Positions 11,246-21,639 of a stretch of 64,000 nucleotides of DNA are shown here, piece by piece. The translations under genes were made by a program, and so were the position numbers. The stretch's first letter is position 1; each line of letters begins with the position of its first letter. Source of the DNA: Gentiana macrophylla. Its lineage: Eukaryota > Streptophyta > Magnoliopsida > Gentianales > Gentianaceae. Location: the NCBI GenBank assembly GCA_026214975.1, contig JAOBSW010000340.1, positions 39,512 through 103,511 of the forward strand. Direction: 5' to 3'. Below the pieces are notes generated by a model. That model worked only from the letters and a program-made list of their open reading frames with translations, was not told the origin of the DNA and did no database searches.

Positions 11246-11604
11246 TGCTTAGCATGAGTCGATTCTAAATTAAATTTGAATCTTTCGATCATGTGTGTAA
11301 TCGACGACGTGTTCATCGATTTTTTCCCGTACATCGGCGACATGATCTTGATCTTTCCGGCAATTAATTTGCTATTTGTCGTTGCTGCTCGTGTGTTGTT
11401 GTTGTTACGCTTCATCGATTATTTTTTCGGTGCATCGACGACGTGATCTTCGATTCCTCCGGTAATTGTTGTTGATTCTTTTCCTTTGCTGCTGTGGTTG
11501 ATCCGGGCACCCTACTTGTTACGTACTACTACCAAAAAAAAACAACCCATTATTTGTTGTTTCCTGTTGCTGCGTTCAAGTTGCTGAGAATTCTGTTGTC
11601 TGGC

Positions 11605-11605
11605 C

Positions 11606-11688
<83 letters not shown>
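11605..11688. repeat. (AC)n(AT)n compound microsatellite
   Basis: An AC run passes directly into about 36 AT units inside the Copia-2 leader. It generates the IYIYIY open frames on both strands, which are not genes. Confidence 0.97.
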
Positions 11689-11690
<2 letters not shown>

Positions 11691-11759
11691 AAGTTGCAGC
11701 ATCCCTTTGCAAAAAAAAAAAAGAGTAATACGCAACACACACCGGTTATTTTCTCTCTT

Positions 11760-14700
11760 TTTGCTACATATATGGAGAGCTCTCGTCAAGAACGTATACA
11801 TGACATCGGGTGGTCGTACTTTGCTGCAAACGTCGGAAGTCACCGTCCGAATGGCGAGCAACAGATTGGGGACTGTGATCGCTCCCTTGCACCGACTTTA
11901 ACCGACGATCAATGGACACAGCTTGTGTCGGCCCTCAAAAATGCCCAGTCCGCTTAAGCGAAAAATTGGCTAGTATGTCTTATTCCAACGATTGGCTCTT
12001 TGATAGTGGTGCTTCCAACCACATGTCTGGTAACATTTCGTTATTTCAAAATTTACATGAATTTTCGTCTCCGGTTGGGTTGCCCAATGGGCACGATCCT
12101 CTATCGCGACATAATCCGCATTATTGTTTTGACTCCGAAATTAATTCTGGAAAATGTTCTTTATGTCTCAGATCTTGTTTGCAATTTGTTATCGGTATCT
12201 CAATTACTCGACACCCACCAATATATTGTTATTTTCACTAATAAGTTGTGTATTATACAAGACCATACTTTGAGGAACCTGATTGGAGCGGGGGTGCAGT
12301 GTAATGGGGTTTACTATTTTCAGGCGGTTTGTTCTCCAAAAATTCAAGTTAATAAAGTTGTTACTGTTGATCCTCATTTGTTATGGCATAGGCATTTGGG
12401 TCATCCTTCGATGACCGTGGTATCTTGATTATCTGGTATTCCTAGTCTTAGCTCCAATAAAATGTGTGTCGTTGATTGTTCGGTATGTTTTATGAGTAAA
12501 CAGCCTCGTGCTTCGTTTCCTTTAAGTTACAATAAAGCCGTGGATTTATTTGATTTGGTTCATTGTGATATTTGGGGACCTTATAATTAAATTTCCCTCT
12601 AGTTGTGATGCTCGTTTTTTCCTTACTCTTGTTGATGACTGCTTTCGTGCCACGTGGGTATATTTACTAGCCGGCAAGCATGAAGTGCGTCACTTAATTG
12701 AAACATTTTATATGATGGTGAAGCGTCAGTTTAATAAACGGATTAAGTGCTTTCGCACTGATAATGGACAATAATTTTTAAGCTTACATCCTTTTTTTGA
12801 CTCAAAGGGTATTTTGCATCAAAGGTCTTGCGTTGATATCTTGCTTTCAACAAAATGGCCGAGTCGAACGTAAACATAGGCACATTCTTAATGTCGCTCA
12901 TGCCCTCCATTTTCAAGCAAAATTGCCTAAATATTTTTGGTGTGAATGTGTCCTTATCTGCGTTCATTTGATCAACTCGACCCTACTCGCCTTTTAAATG
13001 GTAAAACTCCGTATGAATGTTTGTATGGTCATCTTCCTTATTATGATAATATACGGGTTTTCGGGTGTTTGTGCTATGCTTCGTCCGTCCTCAGGCCACC
13101 GATAAGTTTGATTCTCGGTCGGCGATGTATGTTTGTTGGGTATCCATTTGGTCGGAAGAATTTGGGGCTTCATGACTCGAGACTCATGATTTTTTGCTTA
13201 GTCGTGACGTTGACTTTTTGAGGACCGATTTCGTTTCTTGACACCTCCCCGACGACCCGCGCCGTCTTCAATGGGAACGTTATTTTAGTCAACCTCTATT
13301 ATGGGACGATTCTGAGGATGTAATTGATGATGTGACTGTGTCAGTGGAAACCACTACTTCGGCTCCTGCCCTCCCAGATTCTGACCCCTCGTCTCCATTA
13401 AGGTGGCGTGTGGCCGAGCCGAGTTCTTCCCGGATGGCGGGTACCTACAAATGAGACTTTGGGACATGGCCAACGTGTGAAAATTCCTCCACAAAACTTG
13501 GGCTATGTTACTCATACGATTGTTCAAACAGAAAGAACCCCACCTCATTACCACGCTTTCGCCGTCTTCGTCGGGCTCCTCGTAAACCTTTTGACATAGC
13601 TTGTTATGTTGATTATAACAAATTTTATGTTCGCCACCAGTGTTTTTTGACAGCTATTACTAAGGGTCGAGAACCCGCCACTTTTCAAGAAGCTGTTCAG
13701 TTGCCCGATTGGCGTCGGGCTATGCAGGAAGAAATTGATGCTTCGGAATGTAATGGAACTTGGTATTTGGAGGTTCTTCCTCCCGGTAAACATGCCATTG
13801 GTTGTGGTTGGGTGTATAAAATTAAATACACCTCCACTGGCAACGTGGAGCACCTTAAAGCTCGACTCGTTGTTCGTGGTAATCGGCAAGTTGAAGGAGT
13901 TGATTATAATGAGACCTTTGCTCCGGTGGCCAAAATGGGATCTGTATGTGTTTTGTTATCCGTTGCAGCGACACGCAATTGGGAATTACATCAAATGGAC
14001 GTCCATAACGCCTTCCTGCACTGTGATTTGACTGAGGAAGTCTACAGCAACTTCCTCCTGCATATCGTGCTTCCACTCCTGACACGGTTTGCCGATTACG
14101 TAAATCCCTATATGGACTGAAACAGGCTCCTTGGCAATGGTTTGCCAAGCTATCTACTGCTTTGTTTTGTTCAATCTTATGCGGATTACTCGTTGTTCGA
14201 TTATACTCGGGATGGTGTTTTCCTCCACGTTCGGTTTATGTCGATGACTTAATTATTGCGTGCTCTTCCCATGATGCACTTGTTCGATTCAAGCGTGATT
14301 TGAGCTCTTGTTTCCATATGAAAGATTTGAGACCTTTGAAATATTTTCTTGGCATTGAAGTGGCACGTGGCCCCAAAGGCATATTTTCTCTCAACGCAAA
14401 TATCGTTGGACATTTTGATCGAGAGGTGGCATGTTGGGTCAGTAAACCCATTGATACACTTATGGAGCAAAATCATCGTCTCGCTTCGCTTATGGGTCAC
14501 CGTTTGCTCATCCGGATCAATATCGCCGCCTTGTGGGGACGCTGGTTTATTTATCCGTTACCCGTCCATAGTTGAGCTACTCGGTGCACACTCTTGCTCG
14601 AGTTTTGAGTGATCCCAAAATCTTGCATTGGGATGCTGTGATTCGTGTTTTGCATTTTTTGAAAGGGAGTCCCGTCCAGGGGATTTTACTACGTCATGTT

Positions 14701-15170
14701 GATGATTTATCCTTGACGGCTTTTTGTGATAGTGATTGGGCCGCTTGCCCTTGACTCGACGCTCATTCGGGCTACTTGGTGTTTTTGGGTCGTTTCTCCT
14801 GTCTCTTGGAAGACCAAGAAAAGACCTACCGTGTCTCGTTAAATGCCGCCGGAAAGTAGTACCGTCCTATGGAGGTTACCACGTGTGAGTTGAAGTGGTT
14901 GAAGTCCTTGTTATTTTCTCTTGGTGTTTTACATCCTCAGCCTATGTGTCTGTTTTGTGATAGTCAGTCGGCTCTCCATATTGCCAAGAATCCTGTCTTC
15001 CACCATCGTACCAAACATATCGAGGTCGATTGTCACTCTGTTCGCGACGGGTTGTTATCCGGTAATTTGGCCACGTCACATGTTCCCACTAGTCATCAAC
15101 TGGCCGATATTTTGACCAAGGCTCTCGGCAGGCAACAATTTTGTTTTTTTTTTTGGGCAAGTTGATCATT
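11760..15170 (+). pseudogene. Copia-2 pol remnant
   Basis: A short gag tail (LTDDQWTQLVSALKNA, about 11900-11945) leads to the protease motif WLFDSGASNHMSG near 11995-12035. LLWHRHLGHPSM (about 12378-12413) is the GAG-pre-integrase domain. Integrase pieces follow: LVDDCFRATWVY, IKCFRTDNGQ, NGRVERKHRHILN and LLNGKTPYECLYG. Reverse transcriptase starts near 13670 (GREPATFQEAVQLPDWRRAM, WVYKIKYTSTG, ARLVVRGNRQ, MDVHNAFLH) and continues at 14238 (YVDDLIIACSS) to KYFLGIEVARG. RNase H ends with [20 protein letters not shown] and [12 protein letters not shown] near 15120. At least half a dozen frame changes and stops break it, and gag is largely absent, so it is a dead deletion derivative. Confidence 0.9.
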
Positions 15171-15201
15171 TGTGATTTGTATGCTTCAACTTGAGGGGAC
15201 G

Positions 15202-15339
15202 TGTGAGAAAATATATAAAATATTTAAAAGGATATGTGTGTCAAGTTACACTTTATGGTTTTGATGATGTTGTACTATAAATATATGGTCTATGCGAATA
15301 ATAGAAATCATCTTTTCCCCAATTGTGTTATGTTTAACA
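15202..15339 (+). repeat. Copia-2 3' LTR (138 bp)
   Basis: Partner of 11107-11245, with scattered substitutions and a 3-bp indel (ATCATC against ATC). Confidence 0.92.
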
Positions 15340-15344
15340 TTGTG

Positions 15345-15640
15345 GCACGTGGACAATAAAACAAAACAGTTTTGTTTTTATATACACACAGAGTACATCT
15401 GACGGTTGAATCTAATAGAAACTCCCTACATAAGAATTTTCCCCACCAAATTTGTAGTTCCTCTTGTCCTTGAAAAGAAAAAAAAAAAAAACCAAATAAA
15501 TGTGTGCCCCTCCTTCTAAACAATTTTGTTGAGTGTGTGAGATTAAAATCTCACATTGATAATTTTAGTTTGCCGGTGATATTTGGTTCTCGTACAAATA
15601 GGGCCTTTAGCCTTTTTGTATTAGATGCACCATTAATATG
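15345..15640. other. Spacer with an LTR-like segment
   Basis: From about 15527 the sequence (TGTTGAGTGTGTGAGATT, the hairpin TGTGAGATTAAAATCTCACA, then AATAGGGCC and TTAGATGCACC) resembles the opening of a plant TRIM or solo LTR. No partner LTR was found, and the Stowaway element interrupts its right side. The class is tentative. Confidence 0.35.
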
Positions 15641-15642
15641 TA

Positions 15643-15877
15643 TTCCCTCCGTCATATAATACAAGTTTGTTTAGTTTTTACGCACAGTTTAAAAAATATC
15701 ATTAATGAACAACTTTTTAAGATTTTAAGACAGTTTTTTGCAAGTGATTTATAATATTGCATTGTTTATCGTAAAAGTAAAATATAGCATTTAATATTGT
15801 ATTGTTTTGTGAGAATGACTTATATTTTAGGACACCACTAAAAAACCAAAAGACCTTATATTACGGGACGAAGGGAG
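15643..15877. mobile_element. Stowaway-type MITE (Tc1/mariner)
   Basis: It begins TTCCCTCCGTC and ends GACGAAGGGAG, the typical Stowaway inverted termini, and is flanked by the TA dinucleotide duplication (15641-15642 and 15878-15879). It is 235 bp, AT-rich and non-coding. Confidence 0.9.
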
Positions 15878-15954
15878 TATCATTTATGATAAACTCTATT
15901 GTGTTAACACAAAGTTTGTGCTATAGTGATACTGATTCCTTTTGCCCGTGATAA

Positions 15955-18900
15955 TTACTATAAATGATATATCAGGTCGAGTGCAGTTAGCAAGATACAT
16001 ATGTGCACCAATTGCACTGAGATATGGTATTTCAGGACCCAATATTTCTTCATCATCCTCTCGAGGTCTAAATGGATATATAAGAGGATCTAACAACTTG
16101 ACGACCATTGGAGTACTTAAAGAATGTGTTTTATCCATGTAAAACCGCTTTAGTAACTTCTATAAGTAGTTTGATGAACTAAGATTTCGTTATCTAAATG
16201 CTCAATTTGTAAACCAAGACAAAACTTAGTCTTACCGAAATCTTTGATCTCAAACTCTTTCTTTAAGTATTCAACAACTTTTTGTAGCTCTTCAGGGGTT
16301 CCATTCAAATTGAGATCATCAACATATACGGCTATAATCACATATTCCGACCCATTTTTCTTTATGAAAACACACGGACATATTGGGTCATTTGTATAAC
16401 CTTCTTTAACTAAACAATCACTGAAACGGTTATACCACATACGTCCAGATTGTTTGAGCCCATACAAGGATTTCTGTAATTTGATAGAATACATTTGTTT
16501 GGGCTTGATCTACATGCTTCAGGCATGTTAAATCCTTCAGGAATTTTCATATAGATATCATTATCTAATGATCCATAGAGATACGCGGTAACTACATCCA
16601 TTAGACGCATATCAAGTTTTCATGTACCGCTAAACTCACAAGATATCGAAACGTTATTCCATCCATCACCGGCGAATAAGTTTCATGATAATCAAGCCAT
16701 GGTCTTTCTGAAAACCCTTGTGCTACCAATCTAGCTTTGTATTTCACAATTTCATTATTTTCATTTCTTTTTCTTACAAAGACCCATTTATATCCGACAG
16801 GCTTCACATTTTCAGGTGTTCGGACTACAGGTCCAAAAACACTTCTTTTGGCTAGTGAACTCAATTCACTTTGAATCGCCTCTTTCCATTTTGGCCAATC
16901 GTTTCTTTTCCGACATTCATCAACCGATCTTGGTTCATGATTCTCGTCATCTTCTATAATATCAAGTGCTACATTATATGCAAAAATACTATCAACAATC
17001 GTATCTTTTCGATTACACTTTTTTTTGTAGTGACAAAATTTACTGAATTTTCAATAATTTCATTTTCTTTAGGATCCCGCTCTTCAGGGGCTACCTCTTC
17101 ATAAGGTTGAATATTGTCACTAACATTATTATGACCATCATCGGTTCTAGATACAATATTATTCTCCATTCCTCTTTTTACGAGGATTTTTATCTTTAGA
17201 ACCAATAGGTCTACCACGCTTTAAAGCGCACTGGATTCACTAGCACTTGTAATTTGTCCTTCAGAACATCAATTTTGACCGAACATTTTCAATAGGAATG
17301 TGAGATTTTGTGATTCTTTTAGTCTCACTAAATGCATCCGGCAATTGATTCGCAATTTTCTCCAAAGGGACAATTCTTTGAACTGCTAGTTCATTTTCTT
17401 TTGTACGAGGATCAAGGAAATTCAACGATATTTCCAATTAATTTTTTTTCGGTTGAACTTTTCCTCCCCCTAATGTCGGGAAATGTGATTCGTCAAAATG
17501 ACAATCTGCAAACCGTGCAGTAAATAAATCACCTGTTAATGGCTCGACATATTTAATTATCAAAGGTGATTCAAACCCGGCATATATCCCCAATCTTCGT
17601 TGAGGTCCCATTTTTGTACGTTTAGGTGGTGTAATTGGAACGTACACCGCGCCTCCAAAAATTCTCAAATGTGAAACATTAGGCTCGTGGTAAAAAACTA
17701 ATTGTAGGGGGAATGATTTTGATAACTTGTCGGTCTAATTCTCACAAATGTTGTTGCATGTAATATAGCATGTCCCAAAGCCGATACATGAAGTTGAGAA
17801 ATGCATGTAATGGTCTTGCAATCAATTGTAATCTTTTAATAAATGATTCGGCTAAGCAATTTTGTGTGTGAACATGAGCCACGTGATGTTCAACACTTAT
17901 TCCAATTGACATGCAATAATCATCAAATGTATGAGATGAATATTCACCGGCATTATCCAAACGAATTTTCTTAATTGGATAGTCAGGAAATTGTGCTCGT
18001 AACTTAATTATTTGAGCTAGCAATCTAGCAAACGCATGGTTACGAGTAGATAATAAACATAAGCGTGACCATCTTGTCGATGCATCAATTAGCACCATAA
18101 AATATTTAAAAGGTCCACACGGTGGATCTATTGGTGCACATATATCACGTTGGATTCTTTCTAGAAATGCAGGTGATTCAGTCTCAACTTTAACCGGTGA
18201 ATGTTTAATAATTAATTTGCCCTGTGAGCAAACAACATATGAGAATTTACTAGAATTGAACACTTTTTGACCTTTTAACGAATGACCATGTGAATTCTCA
18301 ATTATAAGTCTCATCATTGTGGAACCGGGATGCTCAAGGCGATCATGCCATAGCATAAAATCATTAATATGAATAGACTTCTGGTCTACTATGTGATGAA
18401 TTTCAGCTGCTGTTATTTTTGTATAATATAAGCCATAAGATGGAGCATGCAGCTTTTCTAATTCACGAATTCTTTCCTGAAATTGTATTTGTAAATATTC
18501 ATCACTGAACTCGTTTTGTGTCTCGATATGATATCCATTTTGACGAATATCTTTAAAACTCAACAAATTTCTTCGAGACTTGTGAGAAAACAATGCATTG
18601 TTTATAATAATTTTCGTTCCCCTTGGGAAGAAAACAACGATTTCTCCACAACCTTCTATCAATTTTCAGATCATCTACTAATCAGATTGACATTTGTTTC
18701 TCCCATTTTCAAATAAAAAAATAATCTTTGCTTTTCAATATAGTGTGCGTTGTAGCACTATCCGTAAGGCATATACCGTCATCGCCATTAGATGTATTTA
18801 GCTTCCATTTATCTTCTGAAAGAAATGGAAAAAAAAACAATTTTTCAGAATGCAATTACAAAATAGTGCTTACATGTGATTGTTATGTATCATTACAATA

Positions 18901-19932
18901 GACATGTATTAGCATTTAACCGAAAAATGCACGTGGATCTTTTTCTAAAGGCTCAACTATTACTACAAAAATAACCGTAGAAATATACATGGCAAACACA
19001 ACTTTATTTTATATTAATGAAAATTCGAAGTACATCTTAAATTACTAAAAACAAAAGAGGGAAAATCCAACAACATCCATACTAGATAGACTTATTCATA
19101 TTAAAATAACATAAAAGAAAATGCAAATGGCACAACGATCCGAAGCCATCAAGCGGTATCGTTCAAAAAATCCGCAACATCCAGGTGTGGCATTAGTGGC
19201 ATATCAATATCTGGATCATCACTGTCATTCTTTTGATCTATCAAATTTGCCTCAACTGTCGGTGTGATATGCCACGGATTTTCCACGACCGCAGACTCTC
19301 CACTGTGACCACGTCCACGACCAGAAAATGTCGCATTCACCTCAGGGAATGGACTGGCACCCGTAGGTCGGGACTCATGATTTTTCATCAGCAATTCATT
19401 ATTTTGTTCAGCCAGTAATAGACATGCAATCTGATCAGAATATTTTGTAAACATTTTCTCTCGATATTGTTGTTGCAATAGCACATTCGAGACATGAAAG
19501 GTAGGTTTTTTTTTCTAGCATGTCTTCATCAGTCACATTTTCACCACACAATTCCAACTCTGATGTAATTTTGAACATGGTTGAATTATATTATGTAACA
19601 GTTTTAAAATCTTGCTGTTGTAGGTGAAGCCATTCATACCTGGATTTTGGTAAAAGAACCAGTTTCAAATGATCAAACATTTCTTTCAAATGGTTCCATG
19701 ATTCATACGGATCTTTCGCCGTTAAATATTCATGTTTCAACTTCTCGTCAAGATGATGACAGAGAAAAATCATGGCATTTGCACAGTCTTGGTTTGGCTC
19801 AGTATTGTTCACAACAATTGTTTTTCCAAGCCCCACAGATTCCAAGTGCATTTTAACATCAATGGCCCATGATAAATAATTTTCCCCCGATATGTTTAGG
19901 GGTACAAACTCTTGTTTGTTGATATTAGCCAT
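15955..19932 (-). pseudogene. Copia-3 gag-pol remnant
   Basis: Gag begins at 19932 (MANINKQEFVPLNISGENYLSW) and continues in another frame at 19484-19149, with GRGRGHSG near its nucleic-acid-binding part. A protease-like motif DSATTHTILK lies at about 18735-18800. The next block, 18662-17742, is one open frame with LWHDRLEHPGSTMMR and an integrase core (FMVLIDASTRWSRLC, IRLDNAGEYSS). The integrase tail at 17668-17438 reads RTKMGPQRRLGIYAGFESP and FTARFADCHFDE. RT pieces follow: YKWVFVRKRNENNEIVKYKA, SLYGLKQSGRMWYNRF and AVYVDDLNLNG. Breaks between blocks make it non-functional as a whole. Confidence 0.9.
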
Positions 19933-20036
19933 TAAGAAAAAATAACAGAAATGAGCAAAAATAATTTTTTTACCTAAACTACGGAAGAAACGCCAACTAT
20001 GGAATACTCCGCCGGTAGAGTTTCGTACTGATAACG

Positions 20037-20278
20037 TGTTATATAAGAAATATTATATTATTGAAGAAAATAGTATTTTGCTTATATTTGGAGTAGCAAC
20101 AACATAATAACAAAACAATATAAATGAAAAAATTTAAACAAAGGGAATAAAAGGATGCCAAAAGAAATAGACAAAGGGTAATGTTTCTATTATTTCTTTC
20201 TTAACATCAATACAACACAAATGAGGATGGTTATATATATATATATATATATATTGAGAAGATGGAAATGAAACAACA
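20037..20278 (-). repeat. Probable Copia-3 5' LTR
   Basis: It lies directly upstream (minus strand) of the primer-binding region and starts and ends TG/CA-like (TGTTATATAAG ... AAACAACA). It contains an AT microsatellite at about 20231-20254. With no second LTR, the outer end is an estimate. Confidence 0.5.
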
Positions 20279-20302
20279 TGTAATCAATACTACAATTAGT
20301 GG

Positions 20303-20459
20303 CAGTGACGGACCTACATACAATCTAGGGGGCACTACCCCCTCTTTGATCCGAAAAAAATACACTAATATTTATACTATGCATACATTTTGCCCCAACC
20401 CAATTGAATTTTTTGTTTGTCTTTAAATATTTTACTTCCCCTCTTACCGGAGATCCTGC
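20303..20459. mobile_element. hAT-type MITE, right end truncated
   Basis: It starts CAGTGACGGACCTACATACA and is, in opposite orientation, the same family as 20831-20986. Shared parts include CCGAAAAAAATACACTAA and GAGATCCTGC. The terminal GTCCGCCCCTG expected at the right is missing next to the foldback element that begins at about 20467. Confidence 0.75.
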
Positions 20460-20559
20460 TTTCAAAGGGAAACTTGAGAAAATATACTTTCAAAGCATAA
20501 AATTTGTGTGGTATGCTCCATAAATAATATATTGAAAACTATGCTTCGGTAGGATTTCC

Positions 20560-20697
20560 TGTTAAAGTTGTCCCATTTTGGGTTTTTGCTATTATATCAC
20601 CCACCATATTAAGAGATAGACTTCCCTCACCTCACAACCTAGGTTTTGGGGATGAGGTCCCTCCTCTTATATGAGTTTGGGGCCGAGATTTTCATCA
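20560..20697 (+). repeat. TRIM left LTR
   Basis: 138 bp, from TGTTAAAGTTG to TTTTCATCA. It aligns to the right LTR on both sides of the hAT MITE. Confidence 0.93.
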
Positions 20698-20783
20698 TGG
20701 TATTAGAGCCACCCATTTATTATGCAAGTGTTGGGCCTCTTTGTTGGCCTTAAGAGTGCTCTAGGCCCACACTTCAGGGGGCG

Positions 20784-21083
20784 TGTTAAAGTTGTCTCAC
20801 ATTGGATACTTGCTATTGTATCACCCACCAATTCAGGGGCGGACGCAGGATCTCGGGTAAGGGGGGGCAATAAAATTTTTCAAGGCAAAAAAAATAATTT
20901 AAGGGGGGGCAAACTATATGTATCGTATAAATTTTAGTGTATTTTTTCCGGATTGCCCCCCTTGGCTGTATGTAGGTCCGCCAATGCCCACCATATTAAG
21001 AGATAGTCTTCACTCACCTCACAATCTAGGTTTTGGGGATAAGACTCATACTCTTATATGAGTTTGGGCCTAAATTTTCATCA
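20784..21083 (+). repeat. TRIM right LTR, split by a MITE
   Basis: Positions 20784-20830 and 20987-21083 together equal the left LTR. The 156-bp insert 20831-20986 and its target duplication explain the extra length. Confidence 0.93.
20831..20986. mobile_element. hAT-type MITE inside the TRIM LTR
   Basis: Termini ATTCAGGGGCGGAC and GTCCGCCAATG are imperfect inverted repeats of the hAT GGCGGAC type. CCCACCA is duplicated on both sides (20824-20830 and 20987-20993), or 8 bp with one mismatch, in line with the 8-bp hAT duplication. The uninterrupted left LTR gives the empty-site sequence. Confidence 0.88.
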
Positions 21084-21563
21084 TTTCCGTAGCACGTCAC
21101 GTAAATTCGTGGGTTTTCGGTAGCCAGAAAATAAATCGTCGCTGATTAAAAAAAAAATTTACCCACGCAAAACCCACCTAAATCATACGTATAAGTGACT
21201 CGTTTTTAACAACCCGATTTTTGATATCCGTGTAAATAACATAACCCACCCTGAAACCTACTCAAATTCCACCTAAACGTTGCGTATTTTTACGATTCAT
21301 ACATTGCCTATACGTAGGATTTATGTGGGTTTTGCGTGTATAATTTTTTTTTAATCATCAATGGTTTATTTTGCGGCTACCCAAAAACTACGAATTCACG
21401 TGCCATGCTACGCAAATCCTACCTAAACATAGTTTTCAATACATTATTTATGAAGCATCCCACATAAATTTTATGCTTTTAAAGTATATTTTCTCAAGTT
21501 TCCTTTTATAAATCTCTTATTATAGTTGTTCGGACAAATATATATCTCAATTGTCAACAAGTC

Positions 21564-21618
21564 ATTGGTCCAGTGATAATCACTGAGGTTTATATCCAGA
21601 AGGCTTCAGGTTTGAGTC
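21564..21618 (+). repeat. tRNA-derived SINE-like fragment
   Basis: ATTGGTCCAGTGATAAT resembles an RNA polymerase III A box, and GGTTTGAGTC at 21609-21618 resembles a B box (GGTTCGANTC), about 45 bp apart as in tRNA-derived SINEs. No poly-A or poly-T tail or duplication was seen; the LARD-like element follows 20 bp later. Confidence 0.4.
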
Positions 21619-21639
21619 ATAATAACGAAAAAGTGTGCG

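Larger units (their letters stand above)
11107..15339 (+). mobile_element. Copia LTR retrotransposon with very short LTRs (Copia-2)
   Basis: The 139-bp and 138-bp LTRs both start TGTGAGAA and end GTTTAACA. A perfect 5-bp duplication TTGTG flanks the element (11102-11106 and 15340-15344). The internal region reads protease, integrase, reverse transcriptase, RNase H on the plus strand. A polypurine tract (TTGAGGGGACG) precedes the 3' LTR. The sequence right after the 5' LTR is not the common initiator-Met site, so the primer is unknown. Most of gag is missing, and stops and frameshifts interrupt pol. Confidence 0.93.
15940..20278 (-). mobile_element. 3'-truncated Copia LTR retrotransposon (Copia-3)
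   Basis: Reading leftwards: a probable 5' LTR (20037-20278), a primer-binding region (CGTTATCAGTACGAAACTC), gag, protease, integrase and reverse transcriptase. Homology stops just after the RT segment TRPDISF near 15950. The rest of RNase H, the polypurine tract and the 3' LTR are missing. Its integrase still has a 306-codon open frame, so it is less decayed than Copia-1 and Copia-2. With one LTR lost, no target duplication can be checked. Confidence 0.85.
20560..21083 (+). mobile_element. TRIM (terminal-repeat retrotransposon in miniature)
   Basis: A 138-bp left LTR (20560-20697) and a matching right LTR (20784-21083, enlarged by an internal insertion) flank only 86 bp. The LTRs start TGTTAAAG and end TTTTCATCA. 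The internal part holds a primer-binding site TGGTATTAGAGCC (20698-20710, initiator tRNA-Met type) and a polypurine tract CTTCAGGGGGCG (20772-20783). The perfect 5-bp duplication TTTCC flanks it (20555-20559 and 21084-21088). There is no coding capacity; it would need enzymes in trans. Confidence 0.95.
20467..21502. mobile_element. Foldback (Mutator-like) MITE interrupted by a TRIM
   Basis: The left arm (20467-20559 and 21084 onward) and right arm (to about 21502) are long inverted repeats. GGAAACTTGAGAAAATATACTTT is matched by the reverse complement of AAAGTATATTTTCTCAAG, and GTAGGATTTCC / TAAATTCGTGGGTTTTCGGTAGCC are matched in order on the other arm. Removing 20560-21083 plus one TTTCC copy restores a continuous hairpin of about 500 bp. 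Its ends match the Mutator-type MITE at 10299-10508. No clean 9-bp duplication was found here. Confidence 0.82.

Noticed and set aside
11494..11901. Long open frames with poly Ile-Tyr on both strands
   Set aside because: Produced by the AT microsatellite in the Copia-2 leader; no domain and no matching start context.
15203..15339. Copia-2 3' LTR read as a solo LTR of another element
   Set aside because: It pairs with 11107-11245, and the TTGTG duplication confirms a complete element.
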